Assembly (NCBI GenBank): GCA_964648365.1
Contig: CAZYLK010000175.1
Coordinates: 1 to 13,150 of the forward strand
Reading direction: 5' to 3'
Length of the DNA: 13,150 nt
Origin: SURF-32 sp964648365
GTDB taxonomy: Bacteria; Planctomycetota; Phycisphaerae; UBA1845
The notes beneath the pieces are model-generated. The model worked only from the letters and a program-made list of their open reading frames with translations. It had not been told where the DNA came from and searched no databases. Position numbers and translations under genes: made by a program. Positions within the stretch are counted from its first letter, which is position 1. Each line of letters starts with the position of its first letter. This document shows, piece by piece, positions 1-6,153 of this stretch.

Positions 1-1186
1 AGAGCTTGCCGGGGTTGGCGGGGTCGATCGCCATGACCGTACCCGGCTCGACGTTTTCGTTCGCCTCACTGGTGGGGAACCGCTCGGCGATGTCCGCGCC
101 GGTGATCTCGAGCACCTTCATGCGGGCCGTGCCGTTCACGTCGAGCTTCGCCTGGGGCGCCACGGTACCGACGCCAATGTTGCCGCCGACGATCGCCAGG
201 GCAGAGCCCGCATGGCCGTGCTGGAACAGCAGCCGCTTGCCCACCGGACTGAGCAGGACGAGGTCGCCCGGCAGCGCGTCAGTACTGAAGTTGAATGTGT
301 CGGTAGCCATTCCAAGGTACGAGGTGCCGTGGCCGCTGGCACCCAGGCTGAAGGCAGGGGCGTTGGGTGAGGTGCCGATGACGCCGACGCCGTCGGACGG
401 AAAGTCCGCCACCGTCGTCAGGCGAAAGAAGGGGGATGGCGTGCCAACGCCGACGTTGCCACCGGCGGTTGCGGTCAGGACGCGTCCGGCCGGAGTACCC
501 AGCACCACGTCGCCGATGTAAGAGGCGAGAAACACGTTATCATCGCCCCCACTGCCGTCGCCGACATAACCGATCGCAGTACCGGCGCTGTTGGAGAAAC
601 TCAGGTAGGATTGGTTGGCCACGTCCGAGGACGTGCCCATGATGCGGATGCCCTCGCCCGGAGCCGGACCGCTCTGATTCGGAAGCACCTGGAGGGTGGC
701 CTCAGGCGTGGTCGTTCCGATACCGACTTTACCGCCGTTATCCACGAAGAGCGCGTCCACCGGGCTGCCGTCTGCTGCGTTCAACGAGTGGCCGTCGATG
801 CCGGGGACCTTCAACGCATATGGCGCTCCGGTGATCGGCTGGCGCGGGGCCAGCGTCTGGAACTGCCCACCGCCGGCGGGGCTGCGGACGGCGATTTCAA
901 GAAAGCGCTGGTCGCCGTTGAAGGCCGCGGCGCCGAAATTCAACGGGGCGCTCACAAGGCCGTCCGCGACGTTAACGTTGTTCAGCGACTGGGTCGTGCC
1001 CACCTGGGCGCCGCCCTGCAGGGCGTTGAACAGCTTGAACTGGAAGTCGGCGGTGCCGCTCAGCGGCTGGCCGTTCAGCGCCACCCGCGCCTGATACGTG
1101 AACTCATTGCCGAGCGGCGTCTGTCCCAGCGCGGGCAGTACAGACAGGGCTACGACGACCGATACGACGGCGTTTTTTATTCTCAT
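1..1186 (-). CDS. exported modular fibre-like protein, C-terminus cut by window edge
   Basis: The frame is open from ATG 1186 to the window edge, giving 395 residues that end at PGKL. Its paralogue at 1272-2636 continues about 107 residues past that point, so the whole protein is probably about 500 residues. A likely ribosome site AGAGGA (1195-1200) lies 8 nt before the ATG. Residues 1 to about 22 form a signal peptide (MRIKNAVVSVVVALSVLPALG). Next comes a beta-rich N-terminal domain (FTYQARV, FQFKLF, RFLEIAVR, LAPRQPITGAPYA). The middle carries three stalk-like motifs (VGIGTTTP, VGVGTPSP, IGVGTVAP), of the kind seen in trimeric tail-fibre and adhesin proteins. The visible C-terminal part begins with VLEITGADIAERFP. 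No enzyme motif is visible and the function is unknown. A secreted or surface fibre is inference. The gene lies 85 bp downstream of its paralogue and is probably co-transcribed with it. Confidence 0.85.
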   Translation of the reverse strand, partial: MRIKNAVVSVVVALSVLPALGQTPLGNEFTYQARVALNGQPLSGTADFQFKLFNALQGGAQVGTTQSLNNVNVADGLVSAPLNFGAAAFNGDQRFLEIAVRSPAGGGQFQTLAPRQPITGAPYALKVPGIDGHSLNAADGSPVDALFVDNGGKVGIGTTTPEATLQVLPNQSGPAPGEGIRIMGTSSDVANQSYLSFSNSAGTAIGYVGDGSGGDDNVFLASYIGDVVLGTPAGRVLTATAGGNVGVGTPSPFFRLTTVADFPSDGVGVIGTSPNAPAFSLGASGHGTSYLGMATDTFNFSTDALPGDLVLLSPVGKRLLFQHGHAGSALAIVGGNIGVGTVAPQAKLDVNGTARMKVLEITGADIAERFPTSEANENVEPGTVMAIDPANPGKL

Positions 1187-1216
1187 TTGTTATATCCTCT
1201 CAGTCTGGAACGAGGT

Positions 1217-1228
1217 AACTCACACAAT
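1217..1228 (-). promoter_or_regulatory. 12-bp box shared by two paralogue leaders (copy 1)
   Basis: On the minus strand this reads ATTGTGTGAGTT, 30 nt upstream of the ATG at 1186. The identical 12-mer lies 27 nt upstream of the ATG at 2636. A 7-bp inverted repeat, GAACGAG (1208-1214) and CTCGTTC (1259-1265), encloses it. It may be a leader or operator element, or simply leftover identity from gene duplication. The surrounding leader sequence differs between the two genes, which slightly favours a function. Confidence 0.35.
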
Positions 1229-1271
1229 GCGGATCCAACGGCGGGTTCCGATTGCGTTCTCGTTCTGTGAA

Positions 1272-2636
1272 TTACTGAAGTGTGACCAGCACCAGGACCA
1301 TGCCGGTCTCGTCCTTAGCCAGCGAGGTCATGGCCTTGCCGATGATGGCGCCCTGGCTACGTTCGTGGTCGACCGCTTTCATGGCATGGCCGGCCAGGTC
1401 AGACGTTGTCAGCAGGTCGCCCGGCTGAATGGCAGCGATCGCCGCCGTACAGCGCACGTACACGCGACCGGACAGCGCGATCGGCGGCGCGTTCTCATGG
1501 CCGGGCAGATTGCCGAGCACGGCGCCGACGGACAGGTTATTCGCGCCGCTGACGATGCCGGCGACGCAGCGGTTGTACGCGCCGCGGGCGATGCACAGCT
1601 TGCCGGGGTTGGCGGGGTCGATCGCCATGACCGTACCCGGCTCGACGTTCTCGTGTGGCTCACTGGTGGGGAACCGCTCGGCGAGGTCCGCGCCGGTGAT
1701 TTCAAGCACCGGGACGTTCACCGTGCCGCCGGCGCCGGGCAACAGATAAATGTCACCGCCCGCCCGCTTATTCTGAATGCCGAGGTCGGGGCTGCCCGGC
1801 GTGCCGTAGCCGAACCAACCCGTCTCCGCGCCGGCGCTGTTCCACAGCCCGATGTACCCGACTTGCGTGTTCGTGGGGCCCATGTCCTGAAGCACCAGGA
1901 ATGGATCCTGATAGGCCGCATGAACCGGTGCGCGCGGGCTGACGGCGCTGCCGAGTCCGATGAAGCCGTCGGTCTGAACGATGAAGTTCTTGTTGCCGCC
2001 GCCGCCGATGCTCTGGAGCTTCAGCGCCGCCGCGGCTCCGATGCCCTCCTGACGGAAGACCCAGGAGCGCTCGTTGGCCAGCCAGAGGATGTCCGCCTGA
2101 TCGCCGACGTTTTCCACCAACATCGCTCCCCCGCGAACGTCCAGCTTGGCAGCGGGCGATGTCGTTCCAATACCTACGTTGCCGTCGCTATTCACGAAGA
2201 GCGCGTCCAGCGGGCTGCCGTCCGCGGCGTTCAACGAGTGGCCGTCCACGCCGGGGACTTTCAGCGCGTACGGGGCGCCGGTCAGCGGCTGGCGCGGAGC
2301 CAGCGTCTGGAACTGACCTCCACCGGCCGGGCTGCGTACGGCGATCTCCAGGAACCGCTCGTCGCCGTTGAACGCGGCCGCGCCGAAGTCCAACTCCGCA
2401 TTCACAAGGCCGTCGGTGACGGTGACGTTGTTTACGGCCTGGGTCGTTCCCACCTGGGCCCCGCCCTGCAGCGCGTCAAACAGCTTGAACTGGAAGTCGG
2501 CCGTGCCATTCAGCGGCTGCCCGTCCAGCGACACATGCGCCTGCCAGGTGAACTCGCTGCCCAACGGCGTCTGACCCACAGCGGGAAGTACGCACAGGGC
2601 GGCACACAGAGACGTCACTGCGAATCTCGTTCTCAT
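1272..2636 (-). CDS. exported modular fibre-like protein (mosaic paralogue), 454 aa
   Basis: The gene is complete, with a strong ribosome site AAGGAG (2644-2649) 7 nt before ATG 2636. The signal peptide spans residues 1 to about 21 (MRTRFAVTSLCAALCVLPAVG). Residues 25-147 are the beta-rich N-terminal domain, closely matching the gene at 1-1186. Residues 153-162 hold VGIGTTSPAA. Residues 164-227 are a module nearly identical to one in the gene at 3061-4488 (MLVENVGD, RSWVFRQEG, LKLQSIGGGGNKNF). Residues 310-454 are a conserved C-terminal domain: LEITGADLAERFP, EPGTVMAIDP, RVAGIVS-like NRCVAGIVSG, IALSGRVYV, IQPGDLLTTSDLAGHAMK and a VLVLVTLQ end. I know this C-terminal module from uncharacterised bacterial proteins, especially planctomycete ones, but no biochemical role for it. 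It probably acts outside the cytoplasm as a structural or adhesive fibre (inference). Confidence 0.9.
   Translation of the reverse strand: MRTRFAVTSLCAALCVLPAVGQTPLGSEFTWQAHVSLDGQPLNGTADFQFKLFDALQGGAQVGTTQAVNNVTVTDGLVNAELDFGAAAFNGDERFLEIAVRSPAGGGQFQTLAPRQPLTGAPYALKVPGVDGHSLNAADGSPLDALFVNSDGNVGIGTTSPAAKLDVRGGAMLVENVGDQADILWLANERSWVFRQEGIGAAAALKLQSIGGGGNKNFIVQTDGFIGLGSAVSPRAPVHAAYQDPFLVLQDMGPTNTQVGYIGLWNSAGAETGWFGYGTPGSPDLGIQNKRAGGDIYLLPGAGGTVNVPVLEITGADLAERFPTSEPHENVEPGTVMAIDPANPGKLCIARGAYNRCVAGIVSGANNLSVGAVLGNLPGHENAPPIALSGRVYVRCTAAIAAIQPGDLLTTSDLAGHAMKAVDHERSQGAIIGKAMTSLAKDETGMVLVLVTLQ
1966..2173 (-). repeat. module repeated at 3812-4019
   Basis: This stretch inside the gene at 1272-2636 aligns without gaps, at an offset of 1846 bp, to 3812-4019 in the neighbouring gene. 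The clearest protein part (residues 164-227 here) matches at 54 of 64 positions by eye. It carries the RSWVFRQEG and LKLQSIGGGGNKNF motifs. The other paralogue (1-1186) lacks the module. Confidence 0.85.
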
Positions 2637-3060
2637 CTCGATACTCCTTGGTATCCGGGTTGAAACTCACACAATCAGACTTCAACGTGAAACCCGACTG
2701 TACGAATAACGCTACCGGAATGGCGACAGGACCGAAGGCACATTCACGGAGTCAATATGCGCGGCGCCTGCAATAATTAATCCGAAAACTGGTAGGATAA
2801 CCGATCAGTTCGCCAGAAATGGAAAATGGATAAGCTACGACGGAAATCCGCCGGGCTTGATAGACGACGTTCTCACAGCGCCGGTGCGTGGCGACCGTGG
2901 GAATGCGATATGAATGACCGAAATGCCAAGCGGCGGCGGCGATGGGATCAAATGAATCCTGTAATGATGAACCTGGCCGCGGCGGTGCGAGCCGCAGGCC
3001 GCAACCAGCCGGCGGGATCCGATCCGCGCAGTGCCGCATCGCCGTGCGCACGCCTTCAGA
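2637..3060. other. intergenic region, 424 bp, no credible gene
   Basis: This separates two minus-strand genes. The part at 2700-2830 is clearly more AT-rich than its surroundings (for example CAATAATTAA at 2771-2780), which suits a promoter region for the gene ending at 1272. A TTGACT hexamer on the minus strand (2755-2750) has no acceptable -10 at the right spacing, so I call no promoter. The short open frames here lack the codon pattern of the neighbouring genes. No intrinsic terminator with a T-run is visible after the stop at 3061. Confidence 0.5.
2664..2675 (-). promoter_or_regulatory. 12-bp box shared by two paralogue leaders (copy 2)
   Basis: This is the same minus-strand ATTGTGTGAGTT as at 1217-1228, 27 nt upstream of ATG 2636. 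It too sits inside an inverted repeat, CGGGTT (2656-2661) with AACCCG (2691-2696). The stem is only 6 bp, so it may be coincidental. Confidence 0.35.
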
Positions 3061-4488
3061 TCATCGCGGATCGATCTGAGCGGGCGCGGCGGGCTCGACG
3101 TTTCGGGACCGGTGCGCGTCGGTGGCTTCGCCTTCGCCCGCGAGCCCCGCCTGTTCCGCGCGAACCACGCCGTTACTCATCTCGAACTCGGCGGAGAGGC
3201 CGTAGAGTTCGGGGTGCTGGTACAGGCCGTGCTCTGCCGCCGGCTTGTCTTCTTCGACCGGGGCGCCATAGCGTTGCACCCACAGGTCGTTGCGGACCGC
3301 TTTCACTTCCCAGTAGACCTTGACGTGCGGCTTGCTGGTTCGGAGCGCGAACACGCCGTCGCGGACCGGGCCGACGACCTTGACGAGAACGAAATCGTCC
3401 GACGCATCCTCGACGGTGAGCTGCACGCGTGGATCGCGGTTGATGGACTCGAAGTAGTCCGGAAGGATGACGGACGCGAAGCCATTGTCGTTGGTCGTCA
3501 CGGTTCCGCCGTACACATTGAGCGGCTCGGGGCCTTCGCTGCAATAATGGCGCAGGAACTTGTGCTCGGGATCGAGCGGATGGTCGATTCGGAACGACTT
3601 GTTGCCGCTGGCGCCCAGGTTGCCGACGGCGAAGACGCCGAATCCGGGAGGAAGTCCGGTTCCGCGAACCCCGATGCCACCTGAACCACCCGTGCTGACT
3701 CCGGTGACACCGATTAGGCCGGGCGCAGATGTCGAGCCGAAAATCGCGTTGCTCGAAGCCGAAACTACGAATAGCTTCGTAGTCGGAGTGGTCGTGCCGA
3801 TGCCCACGAAACCGTCGGTCTGGATGACGAAGTTCTTGTTCCCACCGCCGCCGATGCTCTGGAGCTTTAACGCCGTCTCGGCGCCGACACCCTCCTGCCG
3901 AAACACCCAGGAGCGCTCGCTCGCGAGCCAGAGGAGGTCGGCCTCATCGCCGACGTTCTCGACCAGCATGGGTCCACCACGGACGTCGAGCTTTACCACT
4001 GGCGTCGTCGTTCCGATTCCCACCTTTCCATCGTTGTCTACGAACACGGCGTTTTTCGGAGAGCCGTCCGGCGCGTGCAGCGCGAAGGCCGACGTGGCGT
4101 GGCTGGCGATCGGCGCGGCGGTGATTTCCTGTCGCGGGACCAGTTCGACGAATCCGGCCGCGTTGGAGCAATTCAGTCCGGTGTCACGCCGGACTTCGAT
4201 TTCCAGGTGCCGCTGCTGCGGCGTGGCGAACTGCTGATCGAAGTCCAGGATGACCGTGAACAGCCCGTCCACGACATCGACGTCGTCCGCGCAAAGGAGG
4301 TCGCCGACCTGCTGCCCGCCCTCGGCGGCGTCGAACAGGGCGAAGCGAAAATCGTGCAGTCCGCTGGCGGGCGATCCGGCGGCGTCCAGCCGGCCCTGAT
4401 AGGTGAACGCGGTCGTCTGGCCAGACAGTGACGGGGCCAGGAGCGTCATGCCGGCGACGACCCCGGCGACGAGAATGGAGCGTTTCAT
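3061..4488 (-). CDS. exported modular fibre-like protein with a different C-terminal domain, 475 aa
   Basis: A signal peptide at residues 1 to about 23 (MKRSILVAGVVAGMTLLAPSLSG) fixes the approximate start. ATG 4488 is used, but GTG 4497 is possible because AAGAG lies 7 nt before it. The open frame runs back to 4629, but that extension crosses the duplicated sigma leader and is unlikely to be translated. Residues 26-125 form the family's N-terminal domain (FTYQGRL, FRFALFD, LEIEVR, LVPRQEITAAPIA). GIGTTTP occurs at 157-163 and 229-235. Residues 166-229 are the module shared with the gene at 1272-2636. Residues 298-430 are another known but uncharacterised domain, with KSFRIDHPLDPEHKFLRH, NVYGGTV, LPDYFESINRD and VEEDKPAAEHGLY. 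The last 45 residues are low-complexity and probably disordered. The protein is presumably extracytoplasmic and structural; its function is unknown. Confidence 0.88.
   Translation of the reverse strand: MKRSILVAGVVAGMTLLAPSLSGQTTAFTYQGRLDAAGSPASGLHDFRFALFDAAEGGQQVGDLLCADDVDVVDGLFTVILDFDQQFATPQQRHLEIEVRRDTGLNCSNAAGFVELVPRQEITAAPIASHATSAFALHAPDGSPKNAVFVDNDGKVGIGTTTPVVKLDVRGGPMLVENVGDEADLLWLASERSWVFRQEGVGAETALKLQSIGGGGNKNFVIQTDGFVGIGTTTPTTKLFVVSASSNAIFGSTSAPGLIGVTGVSTGGSGGIGVRGTGLPPGFGVFAVGNLGASGNKSFRIDHPLDPEHKFLRHYCSEGPEPLNVYGGTVTTNDNGFASVILPDYFESINRDPRVQLTVEDASDDFVLVKVVGPVRDGVFALRTSKPHVKVYWEVKAVRNDLWVQRYGAPVEEDKPAAEHGLYQHPELYGLSAEFEMSNGVVRAEQAGLAGEGEATDAHRSRNVEPAAPAQIDPR
3812..4019 (-). repeat. 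module repeated at 1966-2173
   Basis: This is the second copy of the shared module, inside the gene at 3061-4488. It covers about residues 157-226 of that protein and is bounded on both sides by GIGT motifs, suggesting a unit exchanged between stalk repeats. Confidence 0.85.
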
Positions 4489-4595
4489 CTGGGTCACGGA
4501 AGGACTCTTGGTATGCATGGCCTTGATCCAGCGGACGAGACGCACCGGAATCACTGCGGACGCGGCATAGAGCAACCTCGAGGAGCAGCGGCTAT

Positions 4596-4683
4596 CCCGG
4601 CAACGGTCAATCCGCAAAGCGGGGGGCAAGCCGATCAGCCGGATGACAAGGGAATGGCGGACTCAGTGGACCAGCGGATCGCC
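4596..4683 (+). repeat. diverged direct repeat of the ECF sigma leader (copy A)
   Basis: This aligns to 5440-5529. It contains perfect shared blocks GTCAATCCGCAAA and CCGATCAGCCGG, an ATG in the same place, then GGAC and GACCAG and ATCGCC. The only length difference between the leaders is one codon just before the ATG. Similarity fades after about 4690. Confidence 0.8.
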
Positions 4684-4821
4684 ACCGTGAGACGCGCCCG
4701 CTCAACCCTCTCGGCGCCGAACGCCGCGTCGGCGCAGGGCGGCGACCGAACTTGCGCCGCGCGGCCTGCCGCTCCTACTTCTGAATCGCGGGCAGCAACA
4801 TGCCAATCAGGATCGCAATGA
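4654..4821 (+). pseudogene. remnant of an ECF sigma factor gene start
   Basis: ATG 4654 corresponds by alignment to the sigma factor ATG at 5500. The first residues, MADSVDQRIATVRRAR, match MSDEPDQQIAALTRVL of the intact sigma factor. After about 16 codons the similarity is lost, and none of the sigma region 2 or region 4 motifs follow. The frame runs open for 55 codons to TGA 4821, and its 3' half overlaps the oppositely oriented gene at 4775-5293. The simplest reading is a truncated duplicate. A retained promoter or leader with a meaningless short frame behind it is the alternative. Confidence 0.5.
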
Positions 4822-5293
4822 TGGCGATGACCACCAGCCCCGGTGGGCGATCTTCCGCCTCGGCGAATCGCCCGGTGCTCTCCACCGTGCTCCCGTCGCT
4901 GAACCGGACCGAGTCGCGCCAGGAAAACCGGATCTCGCTGGGGCGCTCCCCGTCCTGTTCGGCGGTGACATCCCACGTGACTACCCCGACGAGCAGATCG
5001 CCTTCGGGCGTCTCGAACACGGCCGCGCCCTCGCCGACGAGGGAACCTTCCGCCTCTCCCGGGTGAAACGTGGCCTCGCCGCGGGCGGTGTAGTCGCCGA
5101 TGTGCGGCTCCGTCCCGCGCAGGGTGAACGGGGTCACCTTGTCCGGTGAGAACTCGACCGTGCCGTCGAAGTTGTCGCGCTGCTCGGCCAGTTGCGGTTC
5201 GGGTGTGTTCACGCCACACCCCGCGGGGACGATCTGAAAGAACATGGACACGGTGAACAGCGACCACCGAATGACTGTCCTGAATCTTCGCAT
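4775..5293 (-). CDS. small exported protein with pseudopilin-like C-terminal helix, 172 aa
   Basis: ATG 5293 is preceded on the minus strand by a purine-rich AAGGAAAAGGGGGAAAAGAG stretch that can serve as ribosome site. Residues 1-25 form a signal peptide followed by Cys26 (VPAGCG). The proline at -3 makes this a poor lipobox, so a lipoprotein is possible but uncertain. Residues 42-145 are beta-rich (FTLRGTEPHIGDYTARGEATF, GEGAAVFETPEGDLLVGVVTW), resembling secreted planctomycete proteins without known function. Residues 152-172 are a hydrophobic helix, VVIAIIAILIGMLLPAIQK, like the N-terminal helix of planctomycete DUF1559 pseudopilins, but here at the very C-terminus and without the preceding G-FTLxE cleavage site. 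It probably anchors the protein in the membrane. The gene is divergent from the sigma gene and flanked by the two leader repeats. Confidence 0.75.
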   Translation of the reverse strand: MRRFRTVIRWSLFTVSMFFQIVPAGCGVNTPEPQLAEQRDNFDGTVEFSPDKVTPFTLRGTEPHIGDYTARGEATFHPGEAEGSLVGEGAAVFETPEGDLLVGVVTWDVTAEQDGERPSEIRFSWRDSVRFSDGSTVESTGRFAEAEDRPPGLVVIAIIAILIGMLLPAIQK

Positions 5294-5379
5294 CGCGTCT
5301 CTTTTCCCCCTTTTCCTTGGTCACGCCGCCGCCGAGTCGGCCTCCCGACGCGACCGGAAGGCGCGTCTGCCGCAAAAGT

Positions 5380-5408
5380 TTGGTTGTCGCGACCCCGGCG
5401 GGTAAAAT
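5380..5408 (+). promoter_or_regulatory. candidate sigma70-like promoter of the ECF sigma gene
   Basis: TTGGTT (5380-5385) is followed after exactly 17 bp by TAAAAT (5403-5408). The -10 matches TATAAT at five of six positions; the -35 matches TTGACA at only three. Transcription would begin near 5415, leaving a leader of about 85 nt that contains the repeated block at 5440-5499. Promoter rules in this phylum are poorly known. Confidence 0.35.
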
Positions 5409-5439
5409 CGGTGTCCCCGGCCGCGGGCCGTGGCGCGTT

Positions 5440-5529
5440 CCCGCAACAGTCAATCCGCAAAACGGCGTACCAACCGATCAGCCGGCTGAAAAAAAGAAAA
5501 TGTCGGACGAACCGGACCAGCAGATCGCC
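5440..5529 (+). repeat. ECF sigma leader and first codons (copy B of direct repeat)
   Basis: This is the counterpart of 4596-4683. The first 60 nt lie upstream of ATG 5500 and the last 30 nt are its first ten codons. Both copies stay open in the sigma reading frame upstream of the ATG (both would read PATVNPQ), so translation of the leader from a rare upstream start cannot be fully excluded. Confidence 0.8.
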
Positions 5530-6093
5530 GCGCTGACGCGGGTGCTCCATGCCGCCATCGCCGGCGACCGTCAGGCCGCGGCGGAACTGTTCCCGCTGGT
5601 CTACGACGAGTTGCGCAAGCTGGCCCGTTCCCGCATGGCCGGCAGCCCGCCGGGAACCACGCTCCAGCCCACGGCCCTTGTTCACGAGGCCTATCTGAAG
5701 CTGGTCGGCCGCGGCGACCCGGGATGGGACAGCCGGGCGCACTTTTTCGGTGCCGCCGCCCAGGCGATGCGCAACATCCTGGTGGATCAGGCCCGGCGAA
5801 AGGGCAGCCTGAAACGCGGCGGCGATCGCAAGCGGGTGGACAGCGACGGATTCGAACTCGCCATCGAGCCGATGGGCGAGGACATTCTGGCTCTGGACGA
5901 GGCACTGACGGAACTGGAAGGGCAGGACGAGCGGAAGTGCCGGGTCGTGATGCTCCACTACTTCGGCGGCCTGACCTTCGAGGAGACGGCGGCCGCGATG
6001 GGGATCTCCGTGCCCACCGTCCAGCGCGAGTGGCGGTTTACCCGAAGCTGGCTGTACGCCCGGATGGGTGGGGAAAACGCGGGACGGTCATGA
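5500..6093 (+). CDS. ECF RNA polymerase sigma factor, planctomycete TIGR02999 type
   Basis: This 197-residue protein is close to the usual length of the family. Sigma region 2 covers about residues 24-100, with LFPLVYDELRKLARSRM, then TALVHEAYLKLVG (58-70), then SRAHFFGAAAQAMRNILVDQARRK (78-101). Region 4 covers about 130-188, with a helix-turn-helix in GLTFEETAAAMGISVPTVQREWRF (157-180). It should direct core RNA polymerase to a dedicated promoter set in the cytoplasm. ATG 5500 is preferred because homologues begin about 20 residues before the GDRQAA motif. The TTG at 5317 would add 61 residues reading through the promoter. The ribosome site is weak (A-rich, AAAAAAAGAAA). No anti-sigma gene is adjacent; the kinase 60 bp downstream is the likely regulatory partner (inference from position and known planctomycete gene pairs). 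Confidence 0.95.
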   Translation: MSDEPDQQIAALTRVLHAAIAGDRQAAAELFPLVYDELRKLARSRMAGSPPGTTLQPTALVHEAYLKLVGRGDPGWDSRAHFFGAAAQAMRNILVDQARRKGSLKRGGDRKRVDSDGFELAIEPMGEDILALDEALTELEGQDERKCRVVMLHYFGGLTFEETAAAMGISVPTVQREWRFTRSWLYARMGGENAGRS

Positions 6094-6153
6094 TCGGCTG
6101 CGGGCGTGGTTTACGGATGAGTGATAGCGATGAACGGTTCGTAGGGTTCATTC

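Noticed and set aside
1098..2663. Plus-strand open frame of 521 codons
   Set aside because: It is antisense to the exported protein at 1272-2636, which has a signal peptide, a strong ribosome site and two paralogues. The plus-strand product is low-complexity.
2797..2808. Short AACCGATCAG match to the sigma leader upstream of the gene at 1272-2636
   Set aside because: Only about 10 bp agree and the flanking bases differ. A match of this size can occur by chance in a window of this length.
2752..3051. Minus-strand 99-codon open frame in the intergenic region
   Set aside because: It has no ribosome site, a biased Arg/Pro composition at its start, and no recognisable motif or paralogue in the window.
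4489..4629. N-terminal extension of the gene at 3061-4488 to ATG 4629
   Set aside because: It would put 47 residues before a textbook signal peptide and read backwards through the duplicated sigma leader.
4775..5293. Annotation of the small protein as a pseudopilin
   Set aside because: The pilin-like helix is at the C-terminus, the protein has its own N-terminal signal sequence, and the G-FTLxE processing site is missing.
4635..5453. Minus-strand open frame of 272 codons overlapping the small exported-protein gene
   Set aside because: It is in another frame on the same strand, rich in Arg and His, and reads through the divergent promoter region. The 4775-5293 frame has a signal peptide and recognisable beta motifs.
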